Assembly: GCA_946478915.1 (NCBI GenBank)
Contig: CAMLER010000304.1
Location: 1 to 6,398, forward strand
Direction: 5' to 3'
Length of the DNA: 6,398 nt
DNA from: an uncultured Chryseolinea sp.
Lineage (GTDB): Bacteria; Bacteroidota; Bacteroidia; Cytophagales; Cyclobacteriaceae
Position numbers and translations under genes: made by a program. The notes below the pieces were generated by a model. That model was not told where the DNA came from and made no database searches. It was given only the letters and a program-made list of their open reading frames with translations. Of the stretch, positions 1-5,431 are shown in pieces (within the stretch, counting starts at the first letter, position 1; every line of letters starts with the position of its first letter).

Positions 1-354
1 CAAAAGTAAAATTGCAATCCAAATCGATTCAGCAATCATCAAGAGTTATCAGGCTTGCTCAGTCTGCAAACCCAAAATCTCCGGATCCAATACACTCGGT
101 ATAGCAGATCGTCCTTCCGCTGCAAAGACTGGCGGCCCAACACAATGTATCGCGTTAACTAAATCCGGAAACAGATGCTTGCGAACGACTAAAGAGCCAG
201 GCGGTCGATGCTGGCAACATGAGTAGTTCACACCCCTCCATACCCTCCAAAATGTGTTGAAGAAAAAGGTAAATGACATAACCTAATTGTCACATCACTT
301 GTTCTTAGTGCACGTTACCAAAACCAGGTAGCTCGATGGAACAGGAGGGAAAAC
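1..354. other. Region without a supportable gene
   Basis: I see no convincing gene before the outer-membrane protein at 355. A 76-codon minus-strand frame (49-279) is open, but its translation is rich in Pro, Cys, His and Trp, shows no domain pattern, and has no start-site support, so I treat it as chance. The stretch around 100-240 is somewhat richer in G+C than its flanks and could be the remnant of a gene or mobile sequence, but no frame is recognisable. No tRNA-like fold or terminator was seen. The last ~100 bases must hold the promoter of the following gene, yet no clear TTG / TAnnTTTG pair of the Bacteroidota type is present. Confidence 0.5.
343..349 (+). promoter_or_regulatory. Strong Shine-Dalgarno sequence
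   Basis: AGGAGGG lies 5 bases before the ATG at 355, an ideal match to the anti-Shine-Dalgarno end of 16S rRNA. It fixes this ATG as the start. It stands out because none of the other five complete genes in the window has a comparable site, as is usual in Bacteroidota, where initiation mostly does not rely on this pairing. Confidence 0.75.
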
Positions 355-1098
355 ATGAGACTTTTACTTAGATTATCTATCATTCTATGCTTTACTGTAT
401 TGATAAGTATACCCGGTAAGGCGCAGGCTACACTCGACCTGGAAACAGGAGCCGTTTTTACAGGTTATAACGATGTTCAAATTCCAGGAGATCAGGGAAC
501 GCGATTTTCGCTAAAAGATCAGTTGACTCCAGATACAGAATTTTTTTATCGGCTAAGATTGAGTTATACAATAAAATCGCGCCACACGCTTTCTTTGCTG
601 TACGCACCTCTTGAAACACAATCAGAGGGCAGAGTGGCGGAGGACATTCTATTCGAGGGAGTAGTGTTCAACGCCAATTCACAACTACGAGGAACTTACA
701 AATTCAATTCTTACCGGTTAACATATCGATACGACATTGTCAAGAAACCGAAAGTGGAGTTTGGTTTGGGATTCACGGCGAAGATCCGTGACGCACAAAT
801 CGCCCTTTCATCGGAAGGACTTTATTCCGAAAAAGACGATGTCGGATTTGTTCCCATTATTAATTTCAGATTGCTATGGAATGTGAACGATCAATTCGGC
901 CTGGTTCTGGATGGCGACGCGCTAGCTGCGCCCCAAGGCCGAGCTGAAGACATTTCGCTTGCCGCAACGTATAAGCTATCTGACAATCTTCGGGTTCGCC
1001 TGGGATACCGCATCCTTGAAGGTGGCGCGGATAATGATGAAGTTTACAATTTTGCTTTATTCCATTATGCCTTAGCGGGAATATCGTATACTTTTTAG
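355..1098 (+). CDS. Outer-membrane beta-barrel protein (porin-like, unknown function)
   Basis: This 247-residue protein begins with a Sec signal peptide: Arg at 2 and 6, a hydrophobic core at about 7-19, and a likely cleavage after the Ala-Gln-Ala at 23-25. The rest alternates polar and hydrophobic/aromatic residues in strands separated by short turns, for example around 63-72, 78-84, 117-127, 134-143, 166-175, 181-187, 200-207 and 211-218. It ends in the aromatic Tyr-Thr-Phe expected of a BAM-inserted barrel. That fits an 8-12 strand outer-membrane barrel. A Leu-Glu-Gly-Gly-Ala-Asp-Asn-Asp-Glu-Val-Tyr stretch (221-231) precedes the last strand and looks like a conserved family signature. The substrate or role cannot be told from sequence; it may be a small porin or a surface-structural barrel. 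The ATG is supported by the AGGAGGG site just upstream. No clear terminator follows the stop. Confidence 0.8.
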   Translation: MRLLLRLSIILCFTVLISIPGKAQATLDLETGAVFTGYNDVQIPGDQGTRFSLKDQLTPDTEFFYRLRLSYTIKSRHTLSLLYAPLETQSEGRVAEDILFEGVVFNANSQLRGTYKFNSYRLTYRYDIVKKPKVEFGLGFTAKIRDAQIALSSEGLYSEKDDVGFVPIINFRLLWNVNDQFGLVLDGDALAAPQGRAEDISLAATYKLSDNLRVRLGYRILEGGADNDEVYNFALFHYALAGISYTF

Positions 1099-1162
1099 GA
1101 TTGAAGGGAGAAAACAATATTAATCCCAAGTAAATCTTTGAATATCAGTAAAAGCAAAAGGG

Positions 1163-1312
1163 ATGATGAGAAAGCTTTCAGACGACACAAATTCTGATCT
1201 AATTTCGCCACGGGAGTATAAGTATATGAAAGAACTGCGCATCGGTAAATATTCACAATAATCGAAAAAGATAAACGTTAGAACCTGTAATACTTCTCAC
1301 ACAAGTCGTCAC
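1163..1312 (+). pseudogene. Possible decayed LuxR-type helix-turn-helix remnant
   Basis: A short frame starts ATG-ATG at 1163 and stops at 1259-1261 after 32 codons. Its end reads Ser-Pro-Arg-Glu-Tyr-Lys-Tyr-Met, then Gly-Lys-Tyr-Ser-Gln. This matches the first half of the LuxR/GerE DNA-binding domain, with Gly exactly ten residues after the Arg-Glu pair and hydrophobic residues at +4 and +7. Past the TAA, the same frame continues with Lys-Ile-Asn-Val-Arg-Thr-Cys-Asn-Thr-Ser-His, resembling the recognition helix (Ile-Ser-x-x-Thr-Val-x-x-His) with about three residues missing before it and one extra inside it. No receiver or other N-terminal domain precedes it; the frame is closed by TGA at 1139. 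I read it as an eroded fragment of a regulator. It could instead be a chance resemblance, or a real 32-residue peptide. Confidence 0.35.
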
Positions 1313-1447
1313 TGGCATTTAACAAGCGGAAGTTTGGTTTACACCCCCGGATGAATTCCATGTCAGTATTCATGGTGGATTTAGCATACACGAGCCTAGA
1401 CACCAATCAATTTTAGTTATCTAAAAATGTCTTGAGTAATAACAAGT
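1313..1447. other. Intergenic stretch with no supported gene
   Basis: This part of the 1099-1498 gap has no complete reading frame. A plus-strand frame without a start codon is open from 1323 to the TAA at 1422-1424 (33 codons, including Trp-Phe-Thr-Pro-Pro-Asp-Glu-Phe). It may be another coding remnant, but I cannot assign a family. No RNA gene or terminator was seen. Confidence 0.4.
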
Positions 1448-1496
1448 TGTCTCAAATTGAGAATTTGACAATAGAAAAAATTCTGTTAATTTATAC
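1448..1496 (+). promoter_or_regulatory. Putative promoter/operator region of the lipoprotein gene
   Basis: Two overlapping dyads sit here: TCTCAA-A-TTGAGA (1450-1462) and TCAAATT-GAG-AATTTGA (1452-1468). The right arm runs into TTGACA (1465-1470), a perfect -35 hexamer of the general bacterial type. A weak -10-like TTATAC lies at 1491-1496, but the 20-base spacing is long and would put the transcript start almost on the ATG at 1499, so the promoter call is tentative. The dyads could be an operator or just AT-rich coincidence. Confidence 0.3.
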
Positions 1497-1498
1497 TT

Positions 1499-2005
1499 AT
1501 GAAAACTGAGATGTTGGTTGTAATCATCGTTTCGGCATTAATGATAGCATCTTGCCAGGACAGCGTCGTTCTCCCTGATACCGGGTATATCAAGTCAAAA
1601 GTTAACGGAGTCAAAACGATCTATTCGGGCAGCGTGGATAATAATGTCACACATTATCTCAGCTCTAACGAATTGAGCGCGACCTTTCATAGCACAGACA
1701 ACGAATATTTAACATGGACGATAACGATACGAGGAGTGGATTTTCAAAAAGTACAATTACCATATGTGATCAATGGTCCCGGAGATGACACTCAAGACGG
1801 TCCCGCGTTTTGGTGCAACATACTCGACTCAAACCCTAGAAACTCGGCATATGGCAGGACCCTTGCAGGAACAACAAGTCTGTATTGGGATGCAAAACTT
1901 ACACTTACATCAGTAGAAGACAATATTGTGAAAGGGACGTTTGAAGGTGTTGGGTTTGAAAAAACAATATTCACTGATGGGGAATTTTTTGCGGTTTTTA
2001 AATAG
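1499..2005 (+). CDS. Small secreted lipoprotein (DUF6252-like)
   Basis: This 168-residue protein starts with a short signal (Lys 2, hydrophobic 6-17) ending in a good lipobox, Ile-Ala-Ser-Cys at 16-19, so Cys19 should be lipidated by signal peptidase II. Gln-Asp at +2/+3 fits the surface-export type of signal known in Bacteroidota lipoproteins. The mature part is beta-rich. Lys-Val-Asn-Gly-Val at 34-38 and a C-terminal strand ending Thr-Asp-Gly-Glu-Phe-Phe-Ala-Val-Phe (159-167) resemble the small Bacteroidota lipoprotein families of the DUF6252 type. In between lies a Lys-Leu-Thr-Leu-Thr-Ser then Lys-Gly-Thr-Phe-Glu pattern. The function is unknown. An in-frame Met at codon 5 is an alternative start, but codon 1 keeps the positive residue before the hydrophobic core. 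There is no Shine-Dalgarno sequence; the leader is AT-rich. Confidence 0.8.
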   Translation: MKTEMLVVIIVSALMIASCQDSVVLPDTGYIKSKVNGVKTIYSGSVDNNVTHYLSSNELSATFHSTDNEYLTWTITIRGVDFQKVQLPYVINGPGDDTQDGPAFWCNILDSNPRNSAYGRTLAGTTSLYWDAKLTLTSVEDNIVKGTFEGVGFEKTIFTDGEFFAVFK

Positions 2006-2019
2006 GTTGTCGATACTTA

Positions 2020-2051
2020 TGACTGGACATCTTTAGGCCCGGTCAAATTTT
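2020..2051 (+). terminator. Weak terminator-like hairpin between convergent genes
   Basis: TGACTGG (2020-2026) can pair with CCGGTCA (2039-2045), with one T-G wobble and a 12-base loop, followed by AATTTT on the plus strand. It lies 15 bases after the lipoprotein stop and within the 68-base gap before the convergent transporter's stop. The stem is modest and the T run short, so this is only a candidate. Confidence 0.3.
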
Positions 2052-2073
2052 ACAGCGCTTCTTCATACACTTT

Positions 2074-3066
2074 TCAATTTCTGGCACGACTCATCCGTTG
2101 TGCGAGTATACTTCCCACAAAAAGTTGAAGAGCGTGATAAAGCATCAATGGCAGCAACACAATGGCGAAAGCTGCTGCATCAGGGAACAGAATCTGGCCC
2201 ATTACCACTCCTTGTATCAATGACTTTTTTGAACCACAAAAGATAACGGTGATCCGGTCTTCACGACTGAAATTCAATCGGGCCGCAATGAGTTGCATAA
2301 CAGCAAGCAAAAAGAAAAATAACAAAAGCATGAGAACGCCCAGCCCCAATAGTTCAAGGATTGAATAGCCATCAAACATTCTATTTAAGAACGAATCACA
2401 AAATGCCCGAAACACGATCAGTAGAATTATAGCCTGGTCGATATATTTTAACTGGTTACGATAACGCGTCGCCAGATATCCAAGCTTGCCGTGAAGTATA
2501 ATTCCCGCTGCCACTGGAATGAGCACCTGCAAACAAAGATCAAGAATAACACCAGTCAAATCGTCTGCAGAAAGTTGGTTGGAATTAACTAACAGGTTCA
2601 TCCATACCGGTGTGATAAATATTCCAAGCAGGCTTGAGACGCTTGCATTAAAGATCGCAGCAGGCACGTTCCCCCCTGCGATCGAAACCATTACTACTGA
2701 TGAAGAAACTGTTGAAGGGACTGCTGATAAATAAAATGCTCCAACCCATAAAAGATCATAATCAGGCACATAGAAAAAAGCGCGGCAGAATAAAATTATC
2801 AATGGGAATATGATGAACGTGGTGGACTGTATCAGAAAGTGCATCCGCCAGCGCCCCAGCTGTGCAAGTAGCTTGGCAGGGTCCAGTTTCAATCCATAAA
2901 AAAAGAAAATGAATACTACACCAATATTTCCAATGAGTCTGAGATCAATTGGGCTATCCGGGCTGGCGGCTTCGGGAAAGCGCCACGCCAGAATTACCAT
3001 CCCAACCATGAGCAGGGAGAAACTATCCAGTCCGGCGCGTGACAAGAAAGCAAAAAATCTGTGCAT
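2074..3066 (-). CDS. Bile acid:sodium symporter family transporter (SBF-like, YfeH/SLC10A7 type)
   Basis: This 330-residue inner-membrane protein has about nine to ten hydrophobic segments (roughly 14-30, 43-60, 76-97, 104-125, 135-160, 172-192, 209-225, 236-261, 283-294, 297-323). The length and order match the SBF-like branch of the bile acid:sodium symporter superfamily, which includes E. coli YfeH, yeast Rch1 and animal SLC10A7. Diagnostic stretches are Val-Pro-Ser-Thr-Val-Ser-Ser-Ser at 116-123, Gly-Gly-Asn-Val-Pro-Ala-Ala-Ile-Phe-Asn at 131-140, and Gly-Ser-Lys-Lys-Ser-Leu at 278-283. These correspond to the broken helices that line the substrate and sodium path in the fold. The substrate of bacterial members is not settled, so a bile acid should not be assumed. 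The gene faces the lipoprotein gene tail to tail and lies 110 bases from the next gene upstream on its strand. The ATG at 3066 is chosen because it gives the family's usual N terminus; no Shine-Dalgarno sequence is present. Confidence 0.9.
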   Translation of the reverse strand: MHRFFAFLSRAGLDSFSLLMVGMVILAWRFPEAASPDSPIDLRLIGNIGVVFIFFFYGLKLDPAKLLAQLGRWRMHFLIQSTTFIIFPLIILFCRAFFYVPDYDLLWVGAFYLSAVPSTVSSSVVMVSIAGGNVPAAIFNASVSSLLGIFITPVWMNLLVNSNQLSADDLTGVILDLCLQVLIPVAAGIILHGKLGYLATRYRNQLKYIDQAIILLIVFRAFCDSFLNRMFDGYSILELLGLGVLMLLLFFFLLAVMQLIAARLNFSREDRITVIFCGSKKSLIQGVVMGQILFPDAAAFAIVLLPLMLYHALQLFVGSILAQRMSRARN

Positions 3067-3109
3067 ACTTTTCGCAAACTATCACTGCCAATTTCAGATT
3101 CCTATTTTT

Positions 3110-3120
3110 ATTGTGACAAT
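3110..3120. promoter_or_regulatory. Small palindrome upstream of the transporter
   Basis: ATTGT-G-ACAAT is a perfect 5-bp-arm inverted repeat centred about 49 bases before the transporter start, a sensible place for an operator. Arms this short can occur by chance, and no regulator is implied. Confidence 0.25.
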
Positions 3121-3176
3121 TTGCGATGAAGGAATTAAGAAGATATGTTGAGAGCCGGAGATAAAGTCATGGGTAT

Positions 3177-3632
3177 CTACTCAACTTTAAAAATCGTTGC
3201 TTGTCGCCCGATAATACTCCAGGAATTGTTTTTGTAAAGCCAGACGTGCGTAAAACGACGCCTCACTGTTTTTCCAGCATTCGGTTGGGTTCCTCGCGGC
3301 ATTATTACCTCTCCCCCCATTACAATAGCAACATTGTCATTAAAAGAGATTTTTTCAATTGTTCTTTCAAATTCCTGATAGCTTAGTCCACCGGCACGAA
3401 AAATAGCTTTGGTACCTTGTACAGTACCCACTACGTTGGCAGGAGTGTTAATGATCATTGTTGGCGACCATATCTTATTAAATAGTGTCGCTGAATCACT
3501 GGCTAAGACCGCTTCTCTTTCGATTTTCTCAAGCCTTCTTATCTCTGCTTCTCTTGGATCCTGACACATGGCAATAGTGGTTATGCCAAACGAACATACA
3601 TACACAAACAGACAAACAAACTGCGATTTCAT
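3177..3632 (-). CDS. Secreted SnoaL/NTF2-like protein (DUF4440 type)
   Basis: This 151-residue protein has an N-terminal signal (Lys 2, hydrophobic core about 5-21) and a mature part that probably starts near Gln24. The lipobox-like Ile-Ala-Met-Cys at 20-23 has Met before Cys, so I favour signal peptidase I export over lipidation. The mature region opens with a helix (Ala-Glu-Ile-Arg-Arg-Leu-Glu). It then shows the pattern of the small alpha+beta cone fold: the loop about Trp55-Ser-Pro, a Phe-Asn-Asp-Asn-Val-Ala-Ile-Val-Met-Gly strand, then Arg-Arg-Arg-Phe-Thr-His-Val-Trp and a closing Trp-Ser-Ile-Ile-Gly-Arg-Gln-Ala-Thr (about 138-146). That ending is typical of DUF4440 proteins. Members bind small ligands or act as minor enzymes; no catalytic set is evident, so no reaction can be named. 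The gene is separated from the AraC gene by 107 bases and from the transporter by 110. The 5' end holds an imperfect tetranucleotide run. Confidence 0.82.
   Translation of the reverse strand: MKSQFVCLFVYVCSFGITTIAMCQDPREAEIRRLEKIEREAVLASDSATLFNKIWSPTMIINTPANVVGTVQGTKAIFRAGGLSYQEFERTIEKISFNDNVAIVMGGEVIMPRGTQPNAGKTVRRRFTHVWLYKNNSWSIIGRQATIFKVE
3594..3621. repeat. Imperfect tetranucleotide run inside a signal-peptide coding region
   Basis: Seven consecutive 4-base units, each of the form A-N-A-C/T on the plus strand (acat, acat, acac, aaac, agac, aaac, aaac), cover codons about 4-13 of the DUF4440 gene. On the coding strand this reads as a GTTT-like run encoding part of the signal core. The units are not identical, so slippage should be slow, but gain or loss of one unit would shift the frame. 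Confidence 0.55.
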
Positions 3633-3739
3633 AGATAATATTTTGTGGTTAAACCTCTGCTATTCCACAGAGCAATTCCTGTGAACGACAGGCAAGTTGT
3701 CTCAACCGTTGTAAAAGATTGGGTAGAAAAAGGACTTTC

Positions 3740-4561
3740 TTATCTAAGTTTCAAAATTCTTTCCGGCGCAGCCAGTTCTGCTTTTAACCATTCTCCAGGC
3801 GTCAGGCCAAGAAATTCTTTAAATTCCTTTTCCAGGTGATGATAATCCGTGTAGGCAAACTCTTGCGCAATCGACGACCAGCTTATTCCTGGATTGCTCA
3901 ATTTGTATTGGTATGCCTGATTGAAACGGGAAAGCCGGCTGAAATACTTTGGTGAAATTCCAATCCGCTGAGTAAATTTTCTATAAAATTGTTTTGTACT
4001 TAAACACGCATCATTCGCCATACGATCGAGTGAAAACGTGGCAGGATTTATCATCACATTAGAAGCGACCTGATCAACTGAGGCTTTCTCCTGCAGTCTG
4101 ATACATTTTTTCGTCAGGAGTTCTTCGATAATTGCAATCATCGCAGCAATACTCTTTGCATCAGCGAGTTTTTCCCTCACCAGTCTTATTTCGTTGCCAA
4201 AAAAGACTTCCGCATCAAAATATTGCTTGTTGAATTCTGTCATCGGAAATCCAAGCAACCTATACAACGTGCCGGGTTTGAGATATACCACAATTGCAAA
4301 GAATTCAGCAGAGACTCGTAAAACTCTTCTTTCCAACTGATGAGTGTAAATCGATACTGACGGCGGTGTACCAGCTTTCCCAGATTTAAGATCAAAAAGG
4401 TCTACTGATCCCTTGAGATAAAAAACAATTTTTTGTTCAGCCTTTGGTGCGCGATGCTTCGCAGGGACTAAATCCGCCGATTCGAACTGGAGATGTATTA
4501 CAGTATAGTTCCATACGAATTCCTTAAGTGCAGGAGTGGGGTCGAAACTTTGGTATCTCAT
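3740..4561 (-). CDS. AraC-family transcriptional regulator (DUF6597-type N terminus)
   Basis: This 273-residue cytoplasmic regulator has a beta-rich N-terminal sensing half (about 1-110). Its pattern, Tyr-x-x-Phe-x-Pro near the start and a Lys-Pro-Gly-Thr-Leu-Tyr-Arg-Leu-Leu-Gly stretch at 95-104, fits the DUF6597 domain common in Bacteroidota AraC proteins. The C terminus (about 176-260) carries the two helix-turn-helix motifs of the AraC/XylS DNA-binding domain. The first is Ala-Cys-Leu-Ser-Thr-Lys-Gln-Phe-Tyr-Arg-Lys-Phe (185-196), followed by Gly-Ile-Ser-Pro-Lys-Tyr-Phe (201-207). The second is Ile-Ala-Gln-Glu-Phe-Ala-Tyr-Thr-Asp-Tyr-His-His-Leu (231-243), followed by Phe-Lys-Glu-Phe-Leu-Gly-Leu-Thr-Pro (247-255). 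Both are intact, so it should bind DNA. The inducer is unknown. Targets might include the neighbouring cupin, the DUF4440 gene or its own promoter, but this is inference. No Shine-Dalgarno sequence precedes the ATG. Confidence 0.9.
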   Translation of the reverse strand: MRYQSFDPTPALKEFVWNYTVIHLQFESADLVPAKHRAPKAEQKIVFYLKGSVDLFDLKSGKAGTPPSVSIYTHQLERRVLRVSAEFFAIVVYLKPGTLYRLLGFPMTEFNKQYFDAEVFFGNEIRLVREKLADAKSIAAMIAIIEELLTKKCIRLQEKASVDQVASNVMINPATFSLDRMANDACLSTKQFYRKFTQRIGISPKYFSRLSRFNQAYQYKLSNPGISWSSIAQEFAYTDYHHLEKEFKEFLGLTPGEWLKAELAAPERILKLR

Positions 4562-4593
4562 GATCGTAGGCTTACACCTCGATGATTGTATGA

Positions 4594-4624
4594 ATAATTT
4601 ATGTTTTTAATTGCTGCTTTACAA
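4594..4624 (-). promoter_or_regulatory. Candidate Bacteroidota-type promoter of the AraC gene
   Basis: On the minus strand, TTG (4622-4624) and TAAATTAT (4594-4601) are separated by 20 bases. This resembles the Bacteroidota -33 TTG / -7 TAnnTTTG arrangement, missing only the last two bases of the -7 box. Transcription would start near 4587, leaving a leader of about 25 bases. The TTG lies in TATTCCTTGT, a word that recurs in the repeat array at 5370-5379. A weak stem (ATCG, then GG / CC and CGAT, 4563-4583) sits between this site and the start codon. Confidence 0.4.
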
Positions 4625-4677
4625 GGAATAGGGAATGAGAGAGGTATAAGGTATAGGGTATAGGTGTGGAGTGACGC
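4621..4677. repeat. Purine-rich tandem repeat block between cupin and AraC genes
   Basis: The core is three 7-base units on the plus strand, AGGTATA (4642-4648), AGGTATA (4649-4655) and GGGTATA (4656-4662), followed by a degenerate GGTGTGG. It is preceded by ACAAGGAATA (4621-4630) and followed by AGTGACGC (4670-4677). Both flanking words also occur, in the same order and strand, in the larger repeat block at 5311-5398, which suggests related elements. Confidence 0.7.
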
Positions 4678-4690
4678 GACAACCATAGTG

Positions 4691-5233
4691 TTAGCCACAA
4701 TACCGCCCGATCAATTCATCCGCTTCGCCATTGCGTATCGCGCGATCTGCAGCCCATCGAAAGAAGGGCATCATCAAACCAAATAGACCAGGTATCTTCA
4801 CTGACGACATAACTACTAACAAAGCAAAGTGCGAAAATTTGTTGGGCACTCCCTTGCTGCTGGTCAGTCCATCTTTCGCCAGCCCATAACCTATCTTTAA
4901 TACTTTTTCAAATCCTGGTTGACCCGGTGTAAACTCCACTAAAAACTTGACAGGGGTTTTGCTTCGGTTTTTAAAACAATGAACTGTTCGCGCAGGTACC
5001 TTTAATGTTTCGCCCTTTTTTAGTTTTCGATATTCCTTTCCAACCAGCAGGGTTAACTCTCCCTCCAATACAATAAAGCATTCTGCATAGTCATCATGGG
5101 AATGTGGTTGATTTCCTCCACCTGGAGCAACTTGCATTTCGATGAGCGTACAAAGACCATTCGTGTCTTCTGCCGTTTTCAAAAAAACTGCTTTGTCGCC
5201 GTAAACCGGGTTTTCATAAACTTTTCTTTCCAT
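4691..5233 (-). CDS. Cupin-domain protein
   Basis: This 180-residue protein has a single conserved cupin barrel at about 28-103. Motif 1 is present as Gly39...His44-Ser-His46...Glu51...Gly58. Motif 2 is Gly74...Pro80...His85...Asn89, with Arg82 where a Gly is usual. The metal-binding set His44, His46, Glu51 and His85 is complete, so a divalent metal is likely bound. Residues about 130-165 form a hydrophobic tail (Phe-Ala-Leu-Leu-Val-Val-Met and Pro-Gly-Leu-Phe-Gly-Leu-Met-Met-Pro-Phe-Phe) seen in a branch of stand-alone cupins; it may pack on the barrel or touch a membrane. There is no signal peptide. The reaction or ligand cannot be named, since the superfamily ranges from dioxygenases to sugar epimerases and binding proteins. 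The upstream frame is open to a TGA at 5282-5284 but has no ATG, GTG or TTG, so the ATG at 5233 is the only start. A palindrome directly abuts it. Confidence 0.88.
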   Translation of the reverse strand: MERKVYENPVYGDKAVFLKTAEDTNGLCTLIEMQVAPGGGNQPHSHDDYAECFIVLEGELTLLVGKEYRKLKKGETLKVPARTVHCFKNRSKTPVKFLVEFTPGQPGFEKVLKIGYGLAKDGLTSSKGVPNKFSHFALLVVMSSVKIPGLFGLMMPFFRWAADRAIRNGEADELIGRYCG

Positions 5234-5249
5234 GCCACAAAATTGTGGC
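5234..5249. promoter_or_regulatory. Perfect palindrome abutting the cupin start codon
   Basis: GCCACAA-AA-TTGTGGC is a 16-base sequence with perfect 7-bp arms. It ends at the base before the cupin ATG, so it occupies the ribosome-landing region. The two-base centre suits a DNA operator for a dimeric repressor. As RNA it could form a 5-bp stem with a six-base loop that would hinder initiation. The regulator is unknown. Confidence 0.5.
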
Positions 5250-5310
5250 GGTGGTGATGGATTTGAAATGATCCCTTGGGGTCAATTTGTCTAGGAATCC
5301 AAAGGAAATT

Positions 5311-5391
5311 GAACACCGAATACCGATAGCCAGTATGTTTGAACAAGGAACACGAACACCGAATAATGAACAAGGAATACTGAACACCGAA
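5311..5391. repeat. Alternating 14-bp tandem array (GAACAAGGAA / GAACACCGAA)
   Basis: On the plus strand, four units of 13-14 bases start at 5341, 5354, 5368 and 5382, alternating GAACAAGGAA and GAACACCGAA, each followed by a short linker such as TAC or TAAT. A detached fifth copy, GAACACCGAATA, is at 5311-5322. The strict alternation implies a 28-bp higher-order unit. It lies between the aminotransferase and cupin genes and does not code for anything I can support. Confidence 0.8.
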
Positions 5392-5395
5392 GTGA

Positions 5396-5431
5396 CGCTC
5401 GAGCCAATATTGTACATCCTATTCTCGAGCG
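5396..5431. other. 8-bp perfect hairpin inside the repeat block
   Basis: CGCTCGAG (5396-5403) and CTCGAGCG (5424-5431) are exact inverted repeats around a 20-base AT-rich loop. The GC-rich stem is stable in RNA read from either strand, but no T run follows on either side, so it is not a classic intrinsic terminator. It sits 44 bases after the aminotransferase stop, where it could cap or stabilise that mRNA's 3' end, and exactly between two tandem arrays. Confidence 0.6.

Noticed and set aside
100..240. Integron attC-like site (GCCCAAC near 133 and GTTAAC near 155)
   Set aside because: The core words do not fit RYYYAAC...GTTRRRY at a proper distance and no paired L boxes or folded stem could be built.
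49..279. 76-codon minus-strand reading frame as a gene
   Set aside because: No domain pattern, odd composition, no start-site support, and no recognisable frame around it.
866..1129. Minus-strand frame overlapping the outer-membrane protein
   Set aside because: It is antisense to a well-supported barrel gene and shows no protein-like features.
3112..3121. Shared AATTGTCACA word (285-294 plus strand and 3112-3121 minus strand) as a common operator
   Set aside because: A 10-base match in this length is expected by chance on two strands; only the local palindrome at 3110-3120 was kept.
3730..3746. AGAAA...TTTCT stem as an AraC terminator
   Set aside because: The stem is five A/T pairs only, and overlaps the stop codon region; too weak to call.
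5341..5391. CRISPR array
   Set aside because: Units of about 14 bases are contiguous with no unique spacers.
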